Source: Babylonia areolata (lineage: Eukaryota; Mollusca; Gastropoda; Neogastropoda; Buccinidae). Taken from it: DNA of 64,000 nucleotides. Positions 23,301-37,600 of the stretch are shown here, in pieces; the first letter of the stretch is position 1, and every line of letters starts with the position of its first letter. The notes below the pieces were generated by a model. That model did no database searches, was not told the origin of the DNA, and saw only the letters and a program-made list of their open reading frames with translations. The stretch lies in contig NC_134898.1 of the NCBI RefSeq assembly GCF_041734735.1, forward strand, positions 51,022,433-51,086,432, read 5' to 3'. The position numbers and the translations under genes were made by a program.

Positions 23301-26300
23301 CCACTTGCGCTCGATGAACGTTGACAGGAGGCTGATCAGACGGCCGCTGTCCTCATCTCTGTCAAGGTATTTGGACTCCATCTGCACAAAACACACAGGA
23401 GTCATGGCATTTCTCAGCTCCCCCCCCCCCCCCCCCCGCCCCCCCACTGTGCTACACCATCACACAACACACACAGGAGTCATGGCATTTCTCAGCTCCC
23501 CCCCCCCCCACTGTGCTACACCATCACACAACACACACAGGAGTCATGGCATTTCTCAGCTCCCCCCCCCCCACACACACACTGTGCTACACCATCACAC
23601 AAAACACACAGGAGTCATGGCATTTCTCAGCTCCCCCCCCCTCCCCCCCACACTGTGCTACACCATCACACAAAACACACAGGAGTCATGGCATTTCTCA
23701 GCTCCCCCCCCCCCCCCACCCCCCCCACTGTGCTACACCATCACACAAAACACACAGGAGTCATGGCATTTCTCAGCTCCCCCCCCCCCCACTGTGCTAC
23801 ACCATCACACAAAACACACACGAGTCATGGCATTTCTCAGCTCCCCCCCCCCCACTGTGCTACACCATCACACAAAACACACAGGAGTCATGGCATTTCT
23901 CAGCTCCCCCCCCCCCCACTGTGCTACACCATCACACAACACACACAGGAGTCATGGCATTTCTCAGCCCCCCCCCCCCCACTGTGCTACACCATCACAC
24001 AAAACACACACGAGTCATGGCATTTCTCAGCTCCCCCCCCCCCCCCACCCCCCACACTGTGCTACACCATCACACAAAACACACACGAGTCATGGCATTT
24101 CTCAGCTCCCCCCCCCCCCCCACTGTGCTACACCATCACACAAAACACACAGGAGTCATGGCATTTCTCAGCTCCCCCCCCCCCCCACTGTGCTACACCA
24201 TCACACAAAACACACAGGAGTCATGGCATTTCTCAGCTCCCCCCCCCCCCACTGTGCTACACCATCACACAAAACACACAGGAGTCATGGCATTTCTCAG
24301 CCCCCCCCCCCCCCCCCCCCACACTGTGCTACACCATCACACAAAACACACAGGAGTCATGGCATTTCTCAGCTCCCCCAGCCCCCCACACTGTGCTACA
24401 CCATCACACAAAACACACAGGAGTCATGGCATTTCTCAGCTCCCCCAGCACACTGTGCTACACCATCACACAACACACACAGGAGTCATGGCATTTCTCA
24501 GCTCCCCCCCCCCACACACACACTGTGCTACACCATCACACAAAACACACAGGAGTCATGGCATTTCTCAGCTCCCCCCCCCCCCCCCACCCCCCCCACT
24601 GTGCTACACCATCACACAAAACACACAGGAGTCATGGCATTTCTCAGCTCCCCCCCCCCCCCACTGTGCTACACCATCACACAACACACACAGGAGTCAT
24701 GGCATTTCTCAGCTCCCCCCCCCTCCCCCCCACACTGTGCTACACCATCACACAAAACACACAGGAGTCATGGCATTTCTCAGCTCCCCCCCCCCCCCCC
24801 CACACTGTGCTACACCATCACACAAAACACACAGGAGTCATGGCATTTCTCAGCTCCCCCCCCCACACTGTGCTACACCATCACACAACACACACAGGAG
24901 TCATGGCATTTCTCAGCTCCCCCCCCCCCCCCACACTGTGCTACACCATCACACAAAACACACAGGAGTCATGGCATTTCTCAGCTCCCCCCCCCCACAC
25001 ACACACACTGTGCTACACCATCACACAAAACACACAGGAGTCATGGCATTTCTCAGCTCCCCCCCCCCCCACTGTGCTACACCATCACACAAAACACACA
25101 GGAGTCATGGCATTTCTCAGCTCCCCCCCCCCCACTGTGCTACACCATCACACAACACACACAGGAGTCATGGCATTTCTCAGCCCCCCCCCCCCACACT
25201 GTGCTACACCATCACACAAAACACACAGGAGTCATGGCATTTCTCAGCCCCCCCCCCCCCCCCACTGTGCTACACCATCACACAACACACACAGGAGTCA
25301 TGGCATTTCTCAGCTCCCCCCCCCCCCCCTGTGTATGTATTTGTGTGTCTGTGTATGTGTTTGTGTGTATGTTAGTGCGTCTGTGTATGTATTTGTGTGT
25401 ATGTTAGTGCGTCTGTGTATGTATTTGTGTGTCTGTGTATGTGTTTGTGTGTATGTTAGTGCGTCTGTGTATGTATTTGTGTGTATGTGTATGTGTTTGT
25501 GTGTATGTTAGTGCGTCTGTGTATGTATTTGTGTGTATGTTAGTGCGTCTGTGTATGTATTTGTGTGTCTGTGTATGTGTTTGTGTGTCTGTGTATGTGT
25601 TTGTGTGTATGTTAGTGCGTCTGTGTATGTGTTTGTGTGTATGTTAGTGCGTCTGTGTATGTGTTTGTGTGTATGTTAGTGCGTCTGTGTATGTGTTTGT
25701 GTGTATGTTAGTGCGTCTGTGTCTGCCTGATTAAGCACATGTGCCAGAGCATGTGAGAGTGCCTGCATATTTTGGTCATTGCTTTACACATGTGTCTAGC
25801 TTGTTTTTCCTACCTGAAGAGCTGCATCAAACGACTCAAGCACCAGCCAGTTGCAGGTGTCTAGCTTGTTTTTCCTACCTGAAGAGCTGCATCAAGTGAC
25901 TCAAACGCCAGATTTATGCAGGTGTCTAGCTTGTTTTTCCTACCTTAAGAGCTGCATCAAGCGACTCAAACGCCAGATTTATGCAGGTGTCTAGCTTGTA
26001 TTTCCTACCTTAAGAGCTGCATCAAGCGACTCAAATGCCAGACTTATGCAGGTGTCTAGCTTGTTTTTCCTACCTGAAAAGCTGCATCCAGGGACTCAAA
26101 CGCCAGCCTGTTCAGAATGTCGGCGAATGCAGGTGCCACATTGTACTGTTCCAGGTAGACTTCCAGCTTCTGCTCGGCTGAAAGCTGCAACATGATGTGT
26201 TGAATCCTGATTAACATCACACCACATGGACCAAGGCCTCACTTCGCCTCTTCACACACACACCCACATATACACACATGCCCACATGCATACACACACA

Positions 26301-27866
26301 CACACCACACAACCAAACACATATACACAACACAACACAACACACACACATGCTGAACATGTGAGTGGTCTTACAAGTGCAAGCACACATATACACATAC
26401 TCTTTTTCTTTTCATTTCCACCTCATTTGTATGCACGCATGCATGCACGCACACACAGACACACACATTGGATTTTAAATTTGGAATACCTGTTGACAAG
26501 AGTTAGAAACAGCCTCAGCTTACTGAAAATTGATAGCAAGCAAGATTGAGGTCAGGATACCTCTGTGCTTACACTTCTAGCAACATTGCTAGTATGTTTA
26601 ACTCACTCCGGACGATGGAATGCTATAGAGTTCCTCACGTAAGGTAGCATTCCGGACAACAGAACGCAATAGCGGTTTGGACAACTGAAATTTTTTCCAC
26701 GTTTTCCTCATGGGGTAGCATAAAAATTGCAGCTACACCGGGCACTGCAAACGTGTCAGGGGTTGAATGGGAAGTTTCTTCATGAGGTTCCCTAACTATA
26801 CACTCGCTTGCCAGCCACTGACTTTGGTACCCCACATGACAAGCTAATCTGCATACGTATCAAAAATGGCGTCGCAAGTGGAAATTTTTGGAGCAAACTA
26901 GAACACGACAGCAGCTTTTCAGTGCTGCTGAAGTGATTGAAATGCTTCAAACTGAATGTTTCGACATCGACAAGGATGATGAAGACGTTGAATAAAGTAT
27001 CTGCAGTGAAGAAAGCTATCAGTAAGAGTATACTGACAGTGACTCAGTTTCTGAGGGCTGTGAAGAGAGGGAGGGGGGTGGGCGTACACACAATGTTAGA
27101 AGAGGGGTCAGTGGGTCAAGTACAGGGAGTTTCATTCAGTTACTTTGTGTTTTGTATTTTTTGTGATTTTTTTCCTAACCATTACAAATGGGTCATCTCC
27201 AGGGGAAAGTAAAGGAGAAAACTGTTCATCCGAAGTGAGTTAAAGCTAACTTAAACACAAGAAGCATCCTTTACTCCACCAAAATGAATATTGAAAAAAT
27301 TAGCAAAATGTTGACAATAAAGCATGTAAGTTTGTTTTTGGTGTATCAGTTCATGCCCAAACTTTATATTTAAAAAAAAGATAGAAATGAAAATATCATT
27401 CTCTGAAGAACAGAAGAACAAACCTGCATCAGCAAATTACATATTTAGAAGTACAACCACTCAAAATTCAAAACTGTCAAGATCAGTTTAAAATCAAACC
27501 TTCATTTCCCTAAGAGTTCAATCTATTCACTCCCTCAGAACTAAAGGTACTTATACCCCTGACACTTAAAAAAATATATATCAGGAGTAAACTCAAGTCT
27601 CTATACTGCAATTGCATGCAAATTTATGCACAATAAACTATTGTGTGAAACAGTCTTTATTCTTCAACTTCTTCCAGATAGGAGTACAGCAGTCTGTTTT
27701 GTTGAACAGTCTTTCTAGCTTTCTGCTTACCAGTCCCATTTTGGTTTCAAAGCCATCTGCCAGCATCTTCTTCACAGTCTGCTTCAGATCACCATGTCTT
27801 ACGTCTTCCTCCACTTTGGCTATCAGTTTGTCCCACATCTGAAAAAAAAGCACCCATGTGCTCACA

Positions 27867-27902
<36 letters not shown>

Positions 27903-28147
27903 GCTTTTTGTAACTAAATCTTAGTTTCTGTTTCTTAAGGAGGCGTCACTGCGTTTGCACAAATCCACAAACACTACACTACATCTGCTAAGCCAGCAGA
28001 TGCCTGACAGCAGCAGAACCCAACATGCTTTTGTAACTGTTCACCAAAATCAATACAAGTCTATGTAAACAGTGGACAGCTGTTCCTCATGAAGTTTTGA
28101 CACACAAGCACACATGCACACACACACACACACACACGCAAACACCT

Positions 28148-28184
<37 letters not shown>

Positions 28185-30061
28185 GAGACAAACACACATC
28201 CCTCCCCCAGCCCCACCCCCAACACACACACACACACAACCATCCCCTATCAGTGACTGTTTCAAGACAAATACCAGACCCTACCTGGAGAGCAGAGGAA
28301 CGTGTATGGGAGTACCGAAAGCTGAAAGACAGCCAGTCACAGGAAGATTCTGTGACTCTTTTGGCCTCCTGCCTCCAGCTCTGCGCCTGCACACCCCCAG
28401 TCTGCTGACACGCCCTCTCCTCAGCCAGGGCCACCTGATCCATGGCCAGGAAGGCCAGCTGTGTGCCATACATCAGGCTGGTTTCCATCAACAGTCGTTT
28501 GTTCCTCAGCATCTGTTCCTGTAGAACGCTCACAATCTGGGCACTGCACTTCAGCTCCTTTAGGTCTTGGGGAGGTTTCCTGGGAGCAAGGAAATAATCA
28601 TTTGTTTGTCAGCTTGTATCATGATCTTCATACGCAGCATGGCATGCACCCCCCCACCCACCCCACCCCCCAACACACACACACACACACACACACACGC
28701 ATGTATGCATGCACACACACATATGCACATGCAAGAATGCACCTCACAAACACATGTACCCATGCATGCACACATGTATACACACACACACACACGTACA
28801 CTCATACAGACCAATGTCCTCCGCCATTCTTTTATGCTCTGTGTATGTGCCATCTTATATGCAATACATATTGGATACCACACAAAACTTTACCGGTGAA
28901 AAATGCATGCATGTTTCCTTGTACTTCACACAACACATCTGCTTGCAGCCACCATCTTGACAATTCAAACTTTCAACCACTTCCTGTTTATCGCTGTCAT
29001 ATGCTTGTCACTTTTTCGAAAGAGATAGACCATACAATGTCAGCATGACAAAAGCTAGGCACATCATGTTATGGACTGTCAGTGTATTTTATTGTTTTGA
29101 GCTCAGATGTTTGCAATGTGTTGACATCATTACTGATATGATGGGTGGTGTTCAGAATCATTGCCTATTCCCTTCTTTGAACTGAGAGAAGAGTTATTAT
29201 TCATGTGAAAAATATTTTGTAAAACATTTCCGTATGAATATTTTTTTGTTCACATTAATGCTTCATGTTCATACTGATACTAATAGAGATCATAACTGAA
29301 TGACAATGCAGACTTATTTTATCTGTTAAATAAATGACATCTGTTGCTATTTGTTTTTATGTAGAAATTGGGTCTTGATATAAAGAATTTGCTGTTGCAG
29401 TTCGTGCTGAAAATTTTGTTGGGCGTTCTAGATGTACCACCCATCCCAGCTTTGCTACATCTATACTATGGTACCCACTCTGTTGTATTAACTTTGGAAA
29501 ACATGAAAATGCTGGCCGAAAACAAGTGAACTCTCAACATAAACAGCTCGACCATCAGAGCTAACTTTCCATCTCCATACATTTTTTGATACAATGACAC
29601 AACACCAAAAACACCTATAAAAGACTAATTAGGAGACACTGTAAGATTCAGAACTGTCATAAAGTTTCATCTTTGAATAACATTTTTTCCACCATGTCTC
29701 TCTCTACAATTAGGCCTATAAATGAATAAATCATCTGAATCTGAATCTCTGTATACAAATGTATCTGTCTGTCTCTGTACAATGTGTGTCTGAACCAGAT
29801 GGATTTAATGAAGCAAGAACTGCTACACTATAACATCTTTCAATGTATGGCACGCACGCACGCACACACACATACACACACACACACACACACCAAAAAG
29901 AGAACTCACCCCTGTGCTTTCTCCTTTGCCATATGAACCATCTTGCCCAAGATCACATCTATTTTCTGAAACACAATACCAATAATACTGTATCTTGAGG
30001 GAACACTGGACAAAGGCACAGGTACAGAAACTAAACCAAACTGTTTCATGCTCTGATAATG

Positions 30062-30117
<56 letters not shown>

Positions 30118-30170
30118 GAGAGAGAGAGAGAGAAACTTGCACTTCAACACACCATAAAAACACACACATA

Positions 30171-30214
<44 letters not shown>

Positions 30215-33200
30215 TCCAAGATAATGATAACAGACTCGCTAGCGGTACTCAGATGAGCAGAAAAAGAAAAAGAAAAAACACAACTAAAAAACAAAAGACC
30301 AATCAACAACCCAACACATTTATAAAGAAAGAACCTGAAACAAATCCGAAACAGAACCCAAAGGAAAGCGGACAGCAAAACTCACTGTCTTATGATCGTC
30401 CTGCAGGTATGCTTTATACTGGATGTGGTGAGCCAGTGTTGCAGCCATCACATCCAGAGGAACCTGCACTGACATGAGGACAGGCAGCAGTGGCTCCAGC
30501 TCCAGAGAGGCGACAAACGTTCGCACAAACAGGGGGTCCACCTGGAAGCTGGGGGTCAGCCTGTTGATCACATCCAGGGGCAGCCTGTTCACAGAGCAGA
30601 GCAATGGTCAAGGCTCCCGCACGCTGCTCACGTCTGCATAAATTATGTGGACTTCACCACCACCACCACCGCCACCACCAACACCAACAATAACAACTGG
30701 AAGATTAACTCACTCAGTACGGCCAGTCCTCTCTTCTCCTCTACACAGACCCCTCGGATGTCCAGTGGGTGTCTGAATGACCCAACATTTAGCTTCCGTC
30801 GTCAGAATTGTGGTATTCTTTGTCAACATTCACGTCTTCAGTATAAGAGCCTTCGCTTGCAATATTTTGATGATGGTAATTGGGGTGAAACGCTGTTAAC
30901 ATCGTCTCTTTCGCCGTTCGTATGGAGAGAGTTAAACGAGACTTACCGGTAAGTAGAAGTTATGACCGTATTTCTACCCTAAGAAGGGGGCAAAGAAAGA
31001 GTTACACTTTTTAGTTAAATACTGAACCATCCTAGACTGACTTTTTCGAGCCAGACTGGGGCCAGCCTACTAGCATTTGCCCAGGGGGAGGGGGCAGAGC
31101 TGTTCAGTCGCAGCAGAGAAATCCAGGGTGTAGAGAAAACACAGGCAGCACAGACACAATCACTGAGGAAAAACCACTATCAGTGTGGACACACCAACAC
31201 TGGTTAACAGAGACGTAATAATCACAACACAATAACATGTGGCAGCAGCACGAGCGACAACCAGCCTGTACAAAACACATCATCACACTGGCCTAACAAG
31301 CATGCTTCATCACGCACTCAAAAGGAAATTTTCTTCCTAAAATTACGTTTAAGTAACATATTTACTGTGACCCACTAGTGCAGACTCCGGCAGGGGTCTG
31401 ATTCCTGTCCTGTGCAAACTGCTACCCGCCTATGCGGAGAAAACAAAAGTATCTACGGCCGATAACCTCCCGAAGTAGGTTACCTCCCCTGTGCATCCCT
31501 GACAGCACCCTCTTTTTACGGCCATTCGCAAACTGAAATTCTGACAAAGCTCCTTCTCACAGGGCAGAACTGTACCATCACAATGTATTTGTATTGTAAC
31601 ATGACTTTTTTGCCCCGACATGATTCTCTGTGGGGGTGGAATGCCTCATTTTCCTTTCGTTGTATGTCTGAAAGTGTATTATTTTGTTTTACTATCAAAC
31701 TGGATTTTTCTACAGAATTTTGCCATGAACAATTCTTTTGTTGCCCCCACTCCGCATTTTCCCCCAACCACTCCATATTTTTCCCCACCCCACCTCTTCT
31801 TCCCACTTTGACCTTCTTCTCCCACATCCAGCGACTCTTTATGTCTACAGCCTGATCCCTACTCACTTCTCTGTTCATCCTTGCCTTCCTTTATTGATTA
31901 AAACTCAGCACTTTTCTAAAACTCTGCTTTTTCTTCAACTGTTTCCAACTAACACAGTCCCCCAAAACAGACCTGTAGTCTAAAACATTGGACATCTCTT
32001 ATCAAAAGTGAGTCTTACTGACATGGATTACAGGATCTTCAACAGATGCTGCTTGACACCACTGTCATTGCAGGCCAAAATGATCAGTGTCAGTTCCCTG
32101 GTGGTTTCATGATGGGGTGTGGGGGGTGGGGGTGGGGGGTGGGGCATTTCAATATCTCTAAGCTTACATACCACAACAATCTTGGCCAAAAACCACAGGT
32201 GAACGAGATGACAGAGATCACTCATTACTGACTACTTGGCAATACTTCTTTCTCATTTCCTGATTTTGGTCATTTTATCATTCGGGAGTACCTTATATTT
32301 ACTGTAAAGATCTGGTGTCTGCACCATATGTGAATGAAATGAGGGAGTATGCCCAGTGAGCCAAAATGCCATGTGGTTACCAGGTGTGCAGAAGTTTGAA
32401 AATGAGATTCAGACTTTTGCAGAGGTCAACACTGCAAACTTCATTCATTCACTCAATGGAGTCGCAGACACAACCTTGAGCAGAGCACCCAGAAATCACA
32501 TGATTTTTCATGATTTTTTGAAAAATCACAAAAAAACCAACCCAGACAGTCAGACAGACAAAACAGTGATCAAAAGAAAGTGCAATGCACAAGTTCTAGA
32601 AATATTCTGAACTCTTCTCTGTAGCTGCAGATATAACTATTCCACAGTCCACACAAAAAGGTATCCGAACAGTCCCGAGCAAAATAGATTCCATGATGTC
32701 AGTCACAAGCACTGAAATCACTCTTCTATAATCAATTACACTTTCGGCTCCTTGATATCCATTTGAACCACTAAAAAACAACACTACAAAAGCTCCAACT
32801 ACTTAATTTTCATCAGAGTCTTGTTCTAACACAAATTCAGTTTTTTTTACAGTCTGAAACATCGAGTTGATGATGAGTCACCATCTCACTGAATGCATCA
32901 ACTCTAAATTTTGATTTCAGTGGGTTTGTCTTTAGAACATGTTAACTCTCACACACAAACAGCCACACACATTTGAAGGGAGGGAAATCCACTTGCAAGC
33001 ATGTTACTTCCCCTAAAGTGTTTAGTGTCTCTGTAAAAATCATGATATTTTTCCGCTTAAATGTAAGAGAAGCAGCTTCAATGCTAAGGTCATGCTCCAA
33101 CTATATGTATGCAGAACAGCGCGATCAAGTTTAGAATAGAACAGAATAGAATGGAATAGAATAGAATGTCTTTATTACCAAGCGTACCGGGGTCACAAGG

Positions 33201-33501
33201 AATACTGGCGGGGATAGTACATGGCAAGGTACGTGCGGGAGAAGTCTTTAAGAAAGAAAGATATTGTCCCACACTTCACCATGATAATGCCCATTGCATG
33301 GGATATTTTGGTGGAAGATATATATATGTAAACAAGGTACGAACATAAATCGAAAATCATACACAAACACAGACACAGTAGAAATTAGGATACATACAAG
33401 TGCATATCAATATAAAAAACTTGTGCATACTCACACATGCACACACTGCACACACACACACACACGTGCGCGCGCGCGCATGCGCACGTGCACACACACA
33501 C

Positions 33502-33547
<46 letters not shown>

Positions 33548-34635
33548 ACACACACACACACACACGTTTGAACAGAAGCCTCATATTACATGTGGATGGG
33601 GCTGATGACTAGATCTTCAGGTAGATGGTTGTTGATTGCACAATTCTATTTATCATACTGGATTTGTTCGAGAGACAGGGCATTGACTAATTTGGGGAAA
33701 AAGCTATTGGCGAAGCGATTGGTTTTCGCCCTTATACTTTTGTACCGTCGACCAGAGGGGAGCATCTGGAAAATCCCAAAAGCTGGATGTGATTCGTCCT
33801 GGCTGATTGATTTTGCTCTTTTGAGTAGCCACTTATAATATATGTCTTCTAGAGAAGGTAGATAAGCCCCAGTAGTCTTGGTGGATGTTTTTACAATTCT
33901 GTTCAGGGCTGCGATGATGTTTTTACAATTCTGTTCAGGGCTGCGACTTCTGCCTTGGAAATGTTTCCGTACCAAAAAGTAATAGCGAAGGTTAACATGC
34001 TTTCAATGACTGCTCGTTATCTAATTCCGAACTTTTTAAAGGTGCTGAAGAAAGTACAGGCACTGTTGTGCTTTCTTAACAATTTTTTCCGTATTTTTCT
34101 CCCATTTTAAATCGTTGGAAATGATCAGTCCGAGAAATTTAAATTCGCTGATGATCTCTACTTGCTTGACTTTAATGACAAGTGGTGAGGGGTCAGATCT
34201 GGTCTTCCTGAAATCTAAAATTAATTCTTTTGTTTTTGATACGTTGAGTTCTAAGTTGTTTTGATCACACCAACTGACAAGTTTCAGTACTTCTTCCCTA
34301 TATTTTGACTCATCACTGTTCGTAATCAGCCCTTCTAGAGTAGTATCATCGGCAAACTTAACCATGGTGTTACATTCATTACGAGTTGCACAGTCATGTG
34401 TGAATAGTGAGTACAACAGTGGGGACAGAACACATCCCTGTGGGGTGCCTATGCTGAGAATACATGTGGAGGAGGTGAGGTCACCAAATTTAACAACTTG
34501 CGGTCTGCATCTTTGAAAATCAAGGATCCATGCACAAACTGATTCAGGCAGCGAGAGGTCTTTCAGTTAAAAATATAGTTTTGATGGTACTATTGTGTTG
34601 AACACAGAGCTGTAGTCAATGAAAAGGACCCTAGC

Positions 34636-34692
<57 letters not shown>

Positions 34693-37600
34693 CACAATAA
34701 CAAGCAAACAAAAAAAGAAAACATTATACGAGAAGAGTTACCTGAAGTCTTTGGTGGACTCTTTAAAGGCATTCTTCCTTCTGTCCAGACCTGTCAGTCC
34801 CCACCACTCGCCGCCAGACATTCTGAAGTCAGCGGAGGGCTCTGGGTCCTGGAAAGGCTGTGACTTGCCTTGCAGGAAGTGGTACAACGGCACGCAGTAC
34901 AGCCAACTTGGGTCTGATCGGAACTGCCACCAGCCTTGATTGTCACTCTGGTTGATCAGCTTTGAAATCTTCTTGGCAAAGTCACTGTCGGAAAAAAATA
35001 ATACAAACAATTTGCATGTTCTTGAAAATACTACATGAATGGGGGTTGCGCTTCATTAGCCCAAAACAACAAGTGTGCCTCTGAACAAACTGGCCATGCA
35101 GAGCTACATGGATATCCTCATTTCCCGTTCAAGTGATCACCGCTCTTCTGAAATTCCTGATATTCCAACTGTGTCATAAAAAAAGAACATTTCTGATACT
35201 GGAAAACACAGTAAGTATCATGACTCATAGCGAAATAGGCAAAACAGCAATTACAATGACATATGGTTTACAAAAGACAGTGCCAACAGCATGTGGTTAA
35301 AGGCTGGAGATTAAACAACTTCTCCCTTCAGATTCAACATTTAAACAGCTACGTTAAAACTGGCTAGTGACTGTTCATATTTCAGTCTCAAGTAAGCACA
35401 AAAGTAAACCAGCAAAGTAAAATACTGAAGTAAAACAATTCTAAAACAGCACTTCAACACATTAATTGAAATGCATTTAATTTGCACTTTTTAAGGTTTT
35501 TTCTTCCAATGAAAGATACATTTCAGTGGTTTTCTTGGTTGATTTTCCCCACTGCACTGAGATCACAATATGCACATAACTACAATTTCATCATCTTTTT
35601 ATCCTGAATCAGCACAAAATCAATGCTTGTAAGAATCATAAGTACATATATGACCACTCTCCCTCTCTCTCTCTCTCTTTCTCGTTTTTGTTTTACCTTT
35701 TTCAGATGATTGGATAAAAATGACACTGTAACTTCCCCTGCACCCCCCTGTCACATGGGCTGTTAAGTTAATGACAGTGAAGAGTCAAGTGTCAAAGTGT
35801 CAAGTGTTTCTCTGTTTCTCTGAGTGTTTGCAAGCATGTGTGAGTGTGAGAGTGAAAGACTTGTGTGAGAGAGTGAAAAAGTGTGTCTGTGTGCATGCAT
35901 ATATGCATGTGTGTGTAAGTATGTGTGTGCATGCACACATAACGTGTATGCATGTATGCACCCAGCATCCTACCTCCCAACAATGAATCCCCCAAAAAAC
36001 AAAAATCTATTTTTCATGACAATTTCATGATCATTTCTAAGAAGTTCTGCTGTACATAATGTATAATACCTGAATTAAATTTCAAGACTGGAGACTGAGA
36101 AATTTGTCACCTTAAATTCAACATTTAAACGGGTATGTTAAAACTGGCTGGTAACTGTTCACATCTCAATCTCAAGTACACACAAAAATGAAGCAGCAAA
36201 GTAAAATACTGACCAAAAACATTGCATGCTTCTTCTTCTTCTTCATTCATGGGCTGTAACTCCCACATTCAATCCAATGTACACGAGTGGGCTTTTATGC
36301 GTATGACCATTTTTACCCCGCCATGTAGCCAGCCATACTCCGTTTTCGGGAGCATGCATGCTGGGTATGTTCTTGTTTCCATAACTCATCAAACACTGAC
36401 ATGGATTACAGGATCTTTTACATGTGTATTTCACCTTCTGCTTGTATATACACACGAAGGGTGTTCAGGCACAAGCAGGTCTGCACATATGTTGACCTGG
36501 GAGATCAGAAAAATCTCCAACCTTTACCCACCAGGCGCCATTACCAAGATTCGAACCTGGGACCCTCAGATTGAAAGTCTAACGCTTTAACCACTCGGCT
36601 TTTGCGCCTGTCACGTTTCATGCATGCAAATGTGTGTTAAATACAGCAGCACCAAAGAAAGCTCTCTGCGTCAATGACTTACATTTTGTTGGCCATGTTG
36701 GCGGGGAAGTGTGAGGCAATGCTGTCGAGGTCGGCACAGGTGGTGTTGTTCATAGCAGGGCTTATCAGCATGGAGCGGCACATGACCTGAATGAACTCAG
36801 TCTCCACCGGCAAAGTGAACTCCTCCACAAGGAGCAGTATGAACAGGCCCAGTGTCACCGTCCCGGTCTGGCTAAGATGATTTGCCAGCGGCAGGGCCAG
36901 TACATCCATCAAAGTCTAAAAAACAAGAATATATGACGCAATGTAAAAATAGCAGCATATTCACTATAAAAAAAAAAGATATATAAATGAATAAATGAAT
37001 AAATAACAGCTTCCTAGTGCAGAAAATGAAAGTGGTACACTTCATGTTACTTTTTCGTTTAAATTCTAATTCCTGCGTGAGAAGAGCCTGATGTTGTAAC
37101 TCAGTTCATGGTGAGGACGTTCCAGTGATTCAGGGGAATCAGGGAGTTCAGGTGGTGAAAAATCCTTGGCCAGGAATAAAAACAATGCCCCAATAACCAA
37201 CTGAAAAGAAGTGCATGAGCAGTGCAAAACTCACAACCTCAAAAAATCCCCTGCTACAACAGCGATTTTGCCACAGAACACAAACCACAAACCTTCCGAA
37301 CGAGCGCATCGTCTGTATACATCTGCCTGGAGTCCAGCATCTGAAGCTTCAGGCTGCTCATGACCTGCAGGGTTTTGTCCAGGTAACCTTCCATTGTTAT
37401 CTGGCCCTCTGCAGCAGGTGCGCAGCTAGCTTTCAAAATCTCCTCGGCAGATGGCAGGAACAGGTAAGCGGAGCTGATGGCATCATGGTGAACTCTCTCA
37501 TTGGAGCTTTTAAAGGTGAATATTCCCTTAATGCGTTGCCACGTCGTCTGATGTAATGCTCCTTCGAAGTAGGCAGCACCGTCATATCTGTGCCAAGGGC

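Noticed and set aside
23236-25407. 723-residue plus-strand open frame rich in [18 protein letters not shown]
   Set aside because: It is a read of the 65-bp minisatellite; all three plus frames are open and encode the same repeat, and it overlaps exon 15 on the other strand.
28461-29048. 195-residue plus-strand frame
   Set aside because: Antisense of exon 12 joined to CA-rich intron; no homology or start context.
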